DNA from: Bordetella parapertussis
GTDB taxonomy: Bacteria; Pseudomonadota; Gammaproteobacteria; Burkholderiales; Burkholderiaceae_C
Assembly (NCBI GenBank): GCA_945873925.1
Contig: CAMCES010000025.1
Coordinates: forward strand, 1 to 24,046
Direction of reading: 5' to 3'
DNA: 24,046 nucleotides
Under the pieces are notes generated by a model. The model made no database searches, was not told where the DNA came from, and was given only the letters and a program-made list of their open reading frames with translations. Shown one piece after another: positions 14,268 to 22,521 of the stretch. Both the position numbers and the translations under genes were made by a program. Positions within the stretch are counted from its first letter, which is position 1. Each line of letters begins with the position of its first letter.

Positions 14268-17200
14268 GAAGGACTCCGGGATTCAAAGAAGGGGTGGCCT
14301 TGCGGCGACCATGCACCATGCTAAAGAGCAGAGGTACCAAGACCAAGGTGGCCACAGTGGCAAACAACAACCCGCCAATCACTGCGCGGCCCAAGGGCGC
14401 GTTTTGTTCGCCGCCTTCACCCAGACCCAGAGCCATCGGTACCATGCCCATCATCATCGCCAAAGCGGTCATGAGCACCGGTCGAAAACGCACGAAGCCC
14501 GCATCCAGAGCTGCAGCCACTGCATCGCCGAGTTGGTCCAAGCGTTCACGCGCAAAGCTGATCACCAACACACTGTTGGCAGTGGCTACGCCCATGCACA
14601 TGATGGCCCCGGTGAGCGCCGGTACCGACAGCGTGGTGCGGGTGGCAAACAAGATCCACACAATACCGGCCAGGGCGGCAGGCAAGGCGCTGATGATGAC
14701 CAGTGGGTCGCGCCATGATTGGAAATTCACCACGATCACAAAGTAAATCAAGACCACTGCGCCCAATAAACCCCACAGCAACCCAGAGAAGGCTTTCTCC
14801 ATGGTGCGCACCTGTCCGAGCATGACCACTTTGCTGCCCTTGGGTTGTTGCGCTTGGGTTTCAAGGATGACGCGTTGAATCGCCTTGGAGACAGTGCCTA
14901 AATCCATGCCTTGGGTGGCGGCATGGATTTGCACCATGGGTTGAATGTCGTATTGGCTGACCAAGGCGTTTTTCGCCGTGCGGTTGAAACTCGCCACACT
15001 GCCCAAGACTTGCTGTGAATTGGCGTTGGCAGGACTGACAGGTAAATTGGCCAAATCATTCAAAGAATCAATGTTGTATTGCGGGGTTTGCATCACCACG
15101 GGATAAGACACACCATTGGCGGGATTGAGCCAAAACGTTGGCGCGACCTGGCTGCTGCCGGCCAAATTCACCACCATGTTGTTGGTCACATCGCGCGCCG
15201 TGATCCCCATGCTTTGCGCTTGTGTGCGGTCCAAGTTCACTTCAAACACGGGGCTTTTGGCCGATTGTTGAATGCGCGCGTCGGCCACGCCCGGGATGCG
15301 CCGGATTTCTTTCAACAACAAATTGGCATAGTCGAAGTTGGCGGACAAGTCGTTGCCTCGAATTTGAATGTCAATTGGCGCTGGCGTACCAAAGTTCAAG
15401 ATTTGGCTGACGATGTCGGCAGGCGGAAAAGAGAACACCGTGTCAGGGAAGGCCACGGGCAATTGCTCGCGCAGCGCTTTCACATAGTCAGCCGTGGGCG
15501 CGTGGTTGGGACTCAATGCAATTTGGATATCGCCATCTTGCGATCCCACCACCCCAGTGTTGTTGTAGATCAGGTTGATGTAGCTCGGCGGCAAACCGAT
15601 GTTGTCCACCATGGTGGTGATGTCTTGGGCTGGAATCACTTGACGAATGTGTTCTTGGATTTTGGCAAAGCGGGCGGCGCTTTCTTCCACCCGGGTGCCC
15701 ACCGGCACCCGCGCATGGATCAAAATTTGACCGCCGTCCACGTCGGGAAAGAAGTTGCTCCCCAAAAAAGGCAGCAAGCCAAACGAGCCCAGCACCACCG
15801 CCGCAAAACCAGCAGACACTTTGCCGCGGTGTTGCAGTGCCAGTTGCAACAGGTTTTTATAGCCGGCGCGAAAAGCTTCAAAGTGGATTTCAAAACCGCG
15901 TTGGAAAGCCATGATTGGGTTGCTGGCGCCAGGCAGGCTGCGGTTTGAGTGATGCATATCGGTGTGCGATGCATGCGGCTTCAACAAAAACATGGCCATG
16001 GTCGGTACCAAGGTGCGTGACAAAAAGAAGGACCAGACCATCGCCAACATCACAGACATGGCCATGGGTACAAACAAGAAGCGCGACAAGCCCTCTAAGA
16101 AAAACATGGGCACAAACACAATACAAATACACAGCAAGGACACAAAAGCGGGGGTGACGATTTGCGCTGCGCCATCCCGGATGGCTTGCTCAACGCTCTT
16201 GCCTTTTTCTAAGTGCCAGTTGATGTTCTCGATGGTAACGGTGGCGTCATCAACCAAGATGCCCACCGCCAGTGCCAAGCCGCCCAAAGTCATGATATTC
16301 AAGGTCTCACCCAAAGCGTAAAGGCCCAAGATGGCGCCCAGGATGGACAACGGGATCGACACCGCAATGATCAGTGTTGAGCGCCAACTGCCTAGGAACA
16401 GAAAAATCATCAAGCTGGTCAGGGCGGCTGCAATCACGCCTTCCCAGGCCACGCCTTTGATGGCTGAACGCACAAACACCGATTGGTCGTTGATCGGCTG
16501 AATCGTCAAATTGGGCGGCAAGGACGCTTTGATGTCTTGCAATTTTTCGCGCACACCATCGACGATGGCCAAAGTGGAGGTGCTACCGTTTTTCAACACC
16601 GACATCAGCACCGAGCGGTTGCCGTCCACATGCACCACATTGGTTTGTGGCGCACTGCCGTCATGCACATTGGCCACATCACGAACATAGACCATGGCGC
16701 CGTTGACCGATTTGATAGGTAAGTTGTCCAGATCTTTCAAATCGGTGGCGGCGTTGTTCAGACTGATGGTGTATTCGTAGCTGCCCATTTTTTGGGTGCC
16801 CACTGGGATGATGATGTTTTGCGCGGCCAAGGCGTTGCTCACATCTTGCGCCGACAAGCCTCGCGCTTGCAAAGCGCTGGGGTTCAAGTCGAGTTGCACC
16901 AAACGCGACTTGCCGCCATAGGGGAAGGGCACGGCCACGCCCGGCACGGTCACCAACGGACTGCGCACTTGGGTGAGCCCCAGGTCGGCCAGGTTTTGCT
17001 CTGTCAGGCCTTTACCCGCCAAGGCCAACTGCAAAATCGGTACCGTGGAGGCGTTGTAGTTGATGATGATCGGCGGCATGGTGCCCGGTGGCATTTGCCG
17101 CACCATGAACTGCGATACAGAGGTGACCTGCGCGTTGGCCACCGCGATATTCACACCGGGTTGGAAAAAGATTTTGACAATGCCCACGCCGTTGTACGAA

Positions 17201-17457
17201 TTGGCCTCGATATGCTCAATGTCATTTACCGTGGTGGTCAGCACACGTTGAAACGAGGTGGTGATGCGACCTGCCATTTGATCGGGCGGTAAGCCGGTGT
17301 AAGACCAGGCCACAGCAATCACAGGAATACGGATTTCAGGAAAGATGTCTATGGGTGTTTTCAGCGTCGCCAGCGGACCAAGGATCAGCAAAAGCAATGC
17401 CATCACCACAAACGTGTAGGGCCGTTTCAGGGCCACATCCACCACATTGATCAACAT
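14260..17457 (-). CDS. RND-family efflux permease (HAE1-like)
   Basis: A 1065-residue inner-membrane proton-driven pump of AcrB/MdtB length. The N-terminal helix is at about 13-32. Two large periplasmic loops and two sets of membrane helices show the internal repeat. The proton-relay aspartates are Asp403 and Asp404 in GGLALAVGILVDDATVTIEN. The CzcA-type metal motif is not apparent, so a drug or hydrophobe substrate is more likely than a divalent metal, but substrate cannot be assigned. The ATG at 17457 has a GAGGG ribosome site 7 bases upstream. Long open frames on the opposite strand inside this gene are codon-bias shadows. Confidence 0.94.
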   Translation of the reverse strand: MLINVVDVALKRPYTFVVMALLLLILGPLATLKTPIDIFPEIRIPVIAVAWSYTGLPPDQMAGRITTSFQRVLTTTVNDIEHIEANSYNGVGIVKIFFQPGVNIAVANAQVTSVSQFMVRQMPPGTMPPIIINYNASTVPILQLALAGKGLTEQNLADLGLTQVRSPLVTVPGVAVPFPYGGKSRLVQLDLNPSALQARGLSAQDVSNALAAQNIIIPVGTQKMGSYEYTISLNNAATDLKDLDNLPIKSVNGAMVYVRDVANVHDGSAPQTNVVHVDGNRSVLMSVLKNGSTSTLAIVDGVREKLQDIKASLPPNLTIQPINDQSVFVRSAIKGVAWEGVIAAALTSLMIFLFLGSWRSTLIIAVSIPLSILGAILGLYALGETLNIMTLGGLALAVGILVDDATVTIENINWHLEKGKSVEQAIRDGAAQIVTPAFVSLLCICIVFVPMFFLEGLSRFLFVPMAMSVMLAMVWSFFLSRTLVPTMAMFLLKPHASHTDMHHSNRSLPGASNPIMAFQRGFEIHFEAFRAGYKNLLQLALQHRGKVSAGFAAVVLGSFGLLPFLGSNFFPDVDGGQILIHARVPVGTRVEESAARFAKIQEHIRQVIPAQDITTMVDNIGLPPSYINLIYNNTGVVGSQDGDIQIALSPNHAPTADYVKALREQLPVAFPDTVFSFPPADIVSQILNFGTPAPIDIQIRGNDLSANFDYANLLLKEIRRIPGVADARIQQSAKSPVFEVNLDRTQAQSMGITARDVTNNMVVNLAGSSQVAPTFWLNPANGVSYPVVMQTPQYNIDSLNDLANLPVSPANANSQQVLGSVASFNRTAKNALVSQYDIQPMVQIHAATQGMDLGTVSKAIQRVILETQAQQPKGSKVVMLGQVRTMEKAFSGLLWGLLGAVVLIYFVIVVNFQSWRDPLVIISALPAALAGIVWILFATRTTLSVPALTGAIMCMGVATANSVLVISFARERLDQLGDAVAAALDAGFVRFRPVLMTALAMMMGMVPMALGLGEGGEQNAPLGRAVIGGLLFATVATLVLVPLLFSMVHGRRKATPSLNPGVLHA

Positions 17458-17543
17458 CGCACGCCCTCAAGTTATCTTGCCCAAGCCATGCCAAAACGGC
17501 TATGGGTAAGTGCGTTGCATTATCAACTTTTTTTACCGCATTT

Positions 17544-18509
17544 TCAGCTCGTAGCAGCTGACTTTCGGCTCATGTTGCGAAGCAGCCGTTGGCGCAACTG
17601 ATGCTCTTTAAATGCAACTGGAACGGATTCATCGGCCAATTGCAAATGCACATCCAAGTATCGTTGTGAATGAGGCAAGCAATGCAGGTACAAACCATTG
17701 AAGACCTGTCTTGCATCTACGCCTGGCCAATTCGCAGGTAACAAGGCAACAGGCAGAGACGGGTCACGCAGCAGCAACCGACGAAAATCGTGCACCAACA
17801 GCACGCGCAACAAGAAAGCATTTTGTTCAGACAAACTTGTTTGGGCTGACTTTTGCAAGCCCAGCCAAATCGGCTTGTAAACATGTATAAATTGTTTGTA
17901 GCGCTTACTCAACTGTGCCAAGTCCCAAGATTGAGCGACCACTTGCGTTTGCTCAATTGCGTCAACATGATTGACACTTTGTGCCACCAATCCCAATAAT
18001 TGGCTGCGCCAAGCAGACAAACCCTCGTCCTCCATGCGGTCAAGCACGTTGTTCAAGTCGGCGCTCGGATGAATGAATGTGTGCGAGTTCAATTGCCCAA
18101 AGCCGTGCCAAAACAAAAAGTGCCTCAATTGCTCACGCGACTTGGCTGTTGCCTGACCTGTGCTCACCAACATGCGCCAGCGTTGATCCCAATCGCGGTA
18201 GCTGCCTTCATAAATCACACGCGACGCAGCTTCTATCCGAGCACACCCTGTTTGACTTAAACCATAGTCAGTACGGCGCCCTTGAATCTTGGCGAGCAAC
18301 CAGTCTTCCTTGACCAAACGAAAAATGGCTGTCCTGATCAATCGTTCGTTCACACCCAGGGGTTCGAGCAGGCGGATGAGACTGCCCAGCCAAGCGCTGC
18401 CGCCGCGCGGATAGATGGCGTCGCCAAAAACAGAAATGATCAGAGAGCCAGCCTGCATGCGAGGCTTTTGTCTGAAATTGGACAGGTGTTGTTGAATCAG
18501 TCTGGACAT
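17544..18509 (-). CDS. paaX: PaaX-family transcriptional repressor of phenylacetate catabolism
   Basis: A 321-residue protein matching PaaX. The N-terminal winged helix (about residues 18-85) contains A-G-S-L-I-I-S-V-F-G-D and V-N-E-R-L-I-R-T-A-I-F-R-L, the recognition-helix region. It is followed by the PaaX central and C-terminal domains. In known systems PaaX represses paa genes and is released by phenylacetyl-CoA. I choose the ATG at 18509; a TTG at 18521 would add four residues. It diverges from paaABCDE and shares a control region with a long-spacer inverted repeat, so it probably also controls itself. Confidence 0.92.
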   Translation of the reverse strand: MSRLIQQHLSNFRQKPRMQAGSLIISVFGDAIYPRGGSAWLGSLIRLLEPLGVNERLIRTAIFRLVKEDWLLAKIQGRRTDYGLSQTGCARIEAASRVIYEGSYRDWDQRWRMLVSTGQATAKSREQLRHFLFWHGFGQLNSHTFIHPSADLNNVLDRMEDEGLSAWRSQLLGLVAQSVNHVDAIEQTQVVAQSWDLAQLSKRYKQFIHVYKPIWLGLQKSAQTSLSEQNAFLLRVLLVHDFRRLLLRDPSLPVALLPANWPGVDARQVFNGLYLHCLPHSQRYLDVHLQLADESVPVAFKEHQLRQRLLRNMSRKSAATS

Positions 18510-18539
18510 CTTGGCGGTCAAGCGCTTTGAAGGTGCTTT

Positions 18540-18583
18540 AATGATACATATTATTTGGTTAATTGCCTGTTTCGTGTATCATT
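18540..18583. promoter_or_regulatory. Candidate PaaX operator with overlapping promoter
   Basis: AATGATACA (18540-18548) and TGTATCATT (18575-18583) are perfect 9-base inverted arms separated by 26 bases, in the gap between paaX and paaA. The wide spacing and the TGAT-type half-sites match the known style of PaaX operators. On the plus strand TTGGTT (18555-18560) and TATCAT (18577-18582) form a possible -35/-10 pair with a 16-base spacer, so the right arm covers the -10. The left arm contains a mirrored TATCAT facing paaX. Confidence 0.72.
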
Positions 18584-18619
18584 TAGTCATCCATCAGACG
18601 ATCCAAGGATTCCTGCAAT

Positions 18620-19663
18620 ATGTACACCCAGTCTTTCACCGTGCCCAATGGCGCAGCCAAGCCCAATGATCGACCAACCGTCGGCGCTGTCCTGTCGCCA
18701 GAGCAACAAGCCGCTCTGGATACCGCACAAATCAAGTTCGATGCCGTGATTGATGCAGACGGCAAGATCGAACCAAAGGACTGGATGCCCGAGGCTTACC
18801 GCAAAACCTTGGTTCGTCAAATCAGCCAGCATGCCCACAGTGAAATCGTCGGTATGCTGCCAGAGGGCAACTGGATCAGCCGTGCGCCCAGTCTCAAGCG
18901 CAAGGCTATCTTGATAGCCAAAGTGCAAGATGAGGGTGGACACGGTTTGTATTTGTACAGTGCTGCAGAGACCCTGGGCACCAGTCGGGAGCGGATGCTA
19001 GACGCGCTCCACACAGGCAAAGCCAAATACAGTTCCATCTTCAACTACCCCACGCTCACCTGGGCAGATGTCGGTGTCATCGGTTGGCTGGTTGACGGCG
19101 CGGCCATCATGAACCAGATTCCGCTGTGCCGTTGCAGTTACGGGCCATATGCACGCGCCATGATTCGGGTGTGCAAAGAAGAGTCTTTTCACCAACGTCA
19201 AGGCTATGAAGCCCTTTTGGCCATGATGAAAGGCACGCAAGCCCAAAAAGACATGGTCCAAGACGCGGTCAACCGCTGGTGGTGGAAATGCTTAGCCATG
19301 TTTGGCCCGCCTGACACCGACAGCCCCAACAGCGTGCAAGGCATGCGCTGGGGCATCAAGCGCATCAGCAACGACGATTTGCGCCAAAAATTTATCGACG
19401 CAACCGTACCCCAGGCCCAGATATTGGGTGTGACTTTGCCTGACCCTGAACTCAAATGGAATTCAGAGCGTGGGCACCACGACCATGGCCCGATTGACTG
19501 GGATGAATTTTGGGCAACCGTCAATGGCAATGGCCCATGCAACAAAGAACGCTTGGCTACACGCGTCAAGGCTCACCAAGATGGTCAATGGGTACGCGAC
19601 GCAGCCATGGCCTATGCCCAAAAAAAATCTGCACGCCAATTGGCGCAAAAGGTTGCCGCATGA
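18620..19663 (+). CDS. paaA: PaaA, oxygenase subunit of phenylacetyl-CoA epoxidase
   Basis: A 347-residue catalytic subunit of the phenylacetyl-CoA 1,2-epoxidase, a bacterial diiron multicomponent monooxygenase. Candidate diiron ligands lie in H-S-E (Glu75), D-E-G-G-H (Glu105, His108) and E-E-S-F-H (Glu188, His191), in the usual ferritin-like helices. It is somewhat longer at both ends than the E. coli protein. The ATG at 18620 follows AAGGA at a 10-base spacing. The stop overlaps paaB by 4 bases (ATGA). It is the first gene of the paaABCDE operon and lies directly downstream of the candidate PaaX site. Confidence 0.97.
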   Translation: MYTQSFTVPNGAAKPNDRPTVGAVLSPEQQAALDTAQIKFDAVIDADGKIEPKDWMPEAYRKTLVRQISQHAHSEIVGMLPEGNWISRAPSLKRKAILIAKVQDEGGHGLYLYSAAETLGTSRERMLDALHTGKAKYSSIFNYPTLTWADVGVIGWLVDGAAIMNQIPLCRCSYGPYARAMIRVCKEESFHQRQGYEALLAMMKGTQAQKDMVQDAVNRWWWKCLAMFGPPDTDSPNSVQGMRWGIKRISNDDLRQKFIDATVPQAQILGVTLPDPELKWNSERGHHDHGPIDWDEFWATVNGNGPCNKERLATRVKAHQDGQWVRDAAMAYAQKKSARQLAQKVAA

Positions 19664-19962
19664 CTCAAGACAACCTGACCATGAAAGAGTGGCCCTTGTG
19701 GGAAGTCTTTGTGCGCAGCAAACAAGGGATTGAGCACAAGCACTGTGGCAGTTTGCATGCCGCTGATGCACAACAAGCCCTGCACATGGCGCGGGACGTT
19801 TACACGCGACGCCAAGAAGGCGTGAGCATTTGGGTCATCCCATCTGCATCGATCACGGCCAGTGATCCGCAAGACAAAGACACCTTGTTTGAGCCAGCCC
19901 GTGACAAGGTCTACCGCCATCCCGGCTTTTTTGTGTTACCAGACGAAGTGGGGCACATGTGA
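19660..19962 (+). CDS. paaB: PaaB, structural subunit of phenylacetyl-CoA epoxidase
   Basis: A 100-residue protein with clear PaaB features: WPLWEVFVRSKQGIEHKHCGS, SLHAADAQQAL, ARDVYTRRQEG and the end R-H-P-G-F-F-V-L-P-D. PaaB is a small subunit needed for epoxidase assembly and activity; it has no cofactor of its own. The ATG at 19660 overlaps the paaA stop by 4 bases, and an earlier in-frame ATG at 19510 is inside paaA and rejected. The stop overlaps the paaC start (GTGA). Confidence 0.96.
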   Translation: MTQDNLTMKEWPLWEVFVRSKQGIEHKHCGSLHAADAQQALHMARDVYTRRQEGVSIWVIPSASITASDPQDKDTLFEPARDKVYRHPGFFVLPDEVGHM

Positions 19963-20756
19963 CTGTCGTGGCAACTGACCCAGTGCATGAATACATTTTG
20001 CATTTGGCTGATACTGCTTTGATTTTGGGGCAGCGCAACGCTGAATGGTGTGGTCATGGACCGGTCTTGGAAGAAGATTTGGCCTTGGCCAACAATGCCT
20101 TGGATTTGATTGGACAAGCCAGACTTTTGTACCAACATGTTGCAGCATGCCGGGCTGATGGGACGACTGAAGACGGCCTGGCTTATTTTCGGCATGCGCA
20201 CGCATTTCGCAACTACACCTTGGTCGAACTGCCTCACAGCACAGGATTGGCTCCAACTGCGCGTGGCGAGCGTGACTATGCTGTGACCATGACGCGCAAT
20301 TTTTTATTCAGCAGCTTGATGGTTTTGCTCTGGGACGCTTTGCAGTCATCCAACGACACGCATTTGGCTGCCATTGCCAGCAAATCCCTCAAAGAGGCTC
20401 GGTACCACGCCGAGCATGCCAGCGATTGGCTGCTTCGTTTTGGTGACGGTACAGAAGAATCCCATGCCAAAGCGCAAGCAGCCATCGACCATTTGATGCC
20501 CTACACCCAAGAATTTTGGAGTGCGAGTGAACTGGTGGCCGTCGCCCATGAGCGCATGGGTGTGGCTGACATGGCTGCGCTCAAACCTCATTGGGAGACG
20601 CATGTTCAAGCCGTCTTGCAAGAAGCGACCTTGCGCTTACCGCTGGCCGATGGATATGTACCAGAAGGTAAACATGGTTTGCATTCGGAGCATTTGGGGT
20701 TTGTGTTGTCAGAAATGCAAAGCCTGGCGCGTGAGCACCCTGGTGCCCAATGGTGA
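19959..20756 (+). CDS. paaC: PaaC, structural subunit of phenylacetyl-CoA epoxidase
   Basis: A 265-residue PaaC, the non-catalytic partner of PaaA in the epoxidase core. Visible features are YILHLADTALILGQRNAEW at the N-terminus, E-A-R-Y-H-A-E-H in the ferritin-like core and the ending H-S-E-H-L-G-F-V-L-S-E-M-Q. The start is a GTG at 19959 that overlaps the paaB stop by 4 bases; another in-frame GTG lies at 19968. The operon order and tight coupling match the conserved paaABCDE arrangement. Confidence 0.95.
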   Translation: MTVVATDPVHEYILHLADTALILGQRNAEWCGHGPVLEEDLALANNALDLIGQARLLYQHVAACRADGTTEDGLAYFRHAHAFRNYTLVELPHSTGLAPTARGERDYAVTMTRNFLFSSLMVLLWDALQSSNDTHLAAIASKSLKEARYHAEHASDWLLRFGDGTEESHAKAQAAIDHLMPYTQEFWSASELVAVAHERMGVADMAALKPHWETHVQAVLQEATLRLPLADGYVPEGKHGLHSEHLGFVLSEMQSLAREHPGAQW

Positions 20757-21321
20757 TGCATTGAGCACAGTTTCAAGCCTCGGGGCTTTGCCGCTTGGTC
20801 CATTGTCTTTGCCAGGCAAGCTCGATCCGCACCACGAACTGTGGCGGTTACTTGAGTCGGTATGCGACCCTGAAATCCCCGTGGTGACCTTGCGCGAAAT
20901 AGGTGTGCTGCGAGCTATCCGTGAAGGTCAACAAGGCTTGGAAGTGGTGATCACGCCGACCTACAGTGGTTGTCCTGCCATGTCCCAGATGCGTGACGAT
21001 CTGGCGCTGGCGCTGCAATCCGCAGGCGTGCAAGCAAGCGTTGTCACCGAGTTGTCCCCCGCTTGGTCCACCGACTGGATCACAACCGAAGCCAAAATCA
21101 AGCTGAAATCCTATGGGATTGCACCCCCTCACCTCTGTCGTCAAGAGACAGATGTGGTGCAGTTGTATCCAAGGTTGCAACCACCCATCAAGGAGGTGGC
21201 TTGCCCACAGTGCAATTCATTGAATACCACGGAGACCTCGCATTTCGGCTCAACTGCCTGCAAGGCCTTGTACCGTTGCTTGGATTGCTTAGAGCCCTTT
21301 GACTATTTCAAGCCCTATTGA
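20743..21321 (+). CDS. paaD: PaaD, metal-cluster assembly protein for the epoxidase
   Basis: About 192 residues. The MIP18-like domain has D-P-E-I-P-V (42-47) and T-P-T-Y-S-G-C-P (71-78, Cys77). The PaaD zinc/iron-sulfur region has CPQC (154-157), F-G-S-T-A-C-K-A-L-Y-R-C and a final C-x-x-C (179-182), ending P-F-D-Y-F-K. PaaD is needed to mature the epoxidase iron-sulfur or iron centres. The start is uncertain: no in-frame ATG fits. The GTG at 20743 overlaps paaC by 14 bases; a TTG at 20761 is the main alternative. The family-conserved part begins only at about residue 31 (H-E-L-W), so a long N-terminus is suspect. Confidence 0.9.
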   Translation: MPNGDALSTVSSLGALPLGPLSLPGKLDPHHELWRLLESVCDPEIPVVTLREIGVLRAIREGQQGLEVVITPTYSGCPAMSQMRDDLALALQSAGVQASVVTELSPAWSTDWITTEAKIKLKSYGIAPPHLCRQETDVVQLYPRLQPPIKEVACPQCNSLNTTETSHFGSTACKALYRCLDCLEPFDYFKPY

Positions 21322-21328
21322 TCAGCCC

Positions 21329-22420
21329 ATGTCCGTTTCCTCAAATTTCCATTCCCTGAAAGTGGCCCGTTTGCGACATGAAGCTGGGGGCGCGGTGGTC
21401 ATCACTTTCTCGGTTGCAGAGGACATGCGCGCTGCGTTTGCATTTCAGCCCGGGCAATTTCTCACCTTGCGTGCGACTGTCGAAGGTAAAGATATTCGTC
21501 GCAGTTACTCCCTCTGCAGCACACCTCAACAGCTTGCTTTGCAGGGTGAGATAGAGGTGGGTATCCGTGTGCTGGCTGGTGGCATGTTTTCCAATTGGGC
21601 AGCCAAACATGTTCAAGCCGATGACGTGATGTCAGTCATGCCGCCAGATGGTCGATTTGTGTCCAAACAACCCACTGCAGCGCACAGGCTTGGTTTTGCC
21701 TCAGGCTCTGGTATCACACCGATTTTGTCAATCATGCGCCATGCCCTTGAAACCGAAGACCGCAGTCATTTTTCGTTGGTCTATGGCAATCGCAACATGG
21801 CCAGCGTCATGTTTAATGAAACCCTACAAGACCTGAAGGACAAATACCCAGACCGTGTGACCCTGTTGCATGTGCTGTCACGACAAGCGCAAGAGCTTGA
21901 GTTGTTTCAAGGCCGAATAGACGCTGCCAAAGTCAAAGTATTGTTAAGCAGTTTGTTGCCTGTCAAAAGCCTTGACGAGGTCTTTGTCTGCGGACCAGAA
22001 GGTATGATTCAAGCAACCTGCCAAGCCTTGAGTCAAGCCGGTGTGCCCACAGACCGGGTGCACTGCGAACGCTTTAGCACCGGCCAAACGCCCACAAAGC
22101 TGCCAATCACAAAAGAAAAAACACAGCTTGATCAAGCTGAGACAGTGCAATTGACAGTGGTGGTGGATGGCAAAAAACACCAACTGCGAATGTCAACCGA
22201 TGCACATATTTTGGATGTGGCCTTGTCCACGGGTTTGGACTTACCCTATTCGTGCCGGGGCGGCGTGTGTTGTACTTGTCGAGCAAAAGTGCTGCAGGGC
22301 AGTGTCCGTATGGACAAAAACTTTACCTTGGAGAAATGGGAGACTGATCAAGGCTTTGTTTTGTCCTGCCAAGCCAAACCCACCAGCGATCAAGTCACGC
22401 TCAGCTTTGACGAACGTTAA
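21329..22420 (+). CDS. paaE: PaaE, reductase subunit of phenylacetyl-CoA epoxidase
   Basis: A 363-residue NAD(P)H-dependent flavo-iron-sulfur reductase that passes electrons to PaaA. The FAD site is R-R-S-Y-S (57-61), the nucleotide site G-S-G-I-T-P (126-131), and V-C-G-P-E-G-M near the NAD domain end. The C-terminal plant-type [2Fe-2S] domain has Cys309, Cys314, Cys317 and Cys347. I choose the ATG at 21329, 7 bases after the paaD stop. It lacks a clear ribosome site, so translation may rely on reinitiation after paaD. No paaK, paaG or paaZ follows here. Confidence 0.95.
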   Translation: MSVSSNFHSLKVARLRHEAGGAVVITFSVAEDMRAAFAFQPGQFLTLRATVEGKDIRRSYSLCSTPQQLALQGEIEVGIRVLAGGMFSNWAAKHVQADDVMSVMPPDGRFVSKQPTAAHRLGFASGSGITPILSIMRHALETEDRSHFSLVYGNRNMASVMFNETLQDLKDKYPDRVTLLHVLSRQAQELELFQGRIDAAKVKVLLSSLLPVKSLDEVFVCGPEGMIQATCQALSQAGVPTDRVHCERFSTGQTPTKLPITKEKTQLDQAETVQLTVVVDGKKHQLRMSTDAHILDVALSTGLDLPYSCRGGVCCTCRAKVLQGSVRMDKNFTLEKWETDQGFVLSCQAKPTSDQVTLSFDER

Positions 22421-22451
22421 CAGCAAGCCCGCTGATGACACCATGACCGAG

Positions 22452-22493
22452 GGCGCATAAGAAACTTGTCAACAATTCCCTGGTTCATGCGCC
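22452..22493 (+). repeat. Inverted repeat after paaE
   Basis: GGCGCAT (22452-22458) and ATGCGCC (22487-22493) are perfect 7-base inverted arms with a 28-base loop, in the 101-base gap after paaE. No T-tract follows, so it is at best a weak or rho-dependent end signal. Its function is unclear. Confidence 0.3.
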
Positions 22494-22503
22494 GAGTTGC
22501 ATA

Positions 22504-22517
22504 ACACTTTAAAGTGT
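22504..22517. promoter_or_regulatory. 14-bp palindrome just before the HELTH-protein gene
   Basis: ACACTTTAAAGTGT is a perfect palindrome that ends 4 bases before the ATG at 22522, where a ribosome site is expected. It may be an operator or a small RNA hairpin that limits translation. No regulator is identified. Confidence 0.35.
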
Positions 22518-22521
22518 CGTC

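Noticed and set aside
15079..15948. A 289-codon open frame on the plus strand inside the RND permease gene
   Set aside because: It lies wholly opposite a strongly supported 1065-residue RND permease. Its product is rich in Arg, His and Gly with no recognisable domain, as expected from an antisense codon shadow.
17458..17543. A sigma54-like GG-N10-GC element upstream of the RND permease (T-G-G-C-A ... G-G-C-A)
   Set aside because: Only the minimal GG and GC are kept and the TT before GC is missing. There is no enhancer-binding regulator nearby, so a chance match is more likely.
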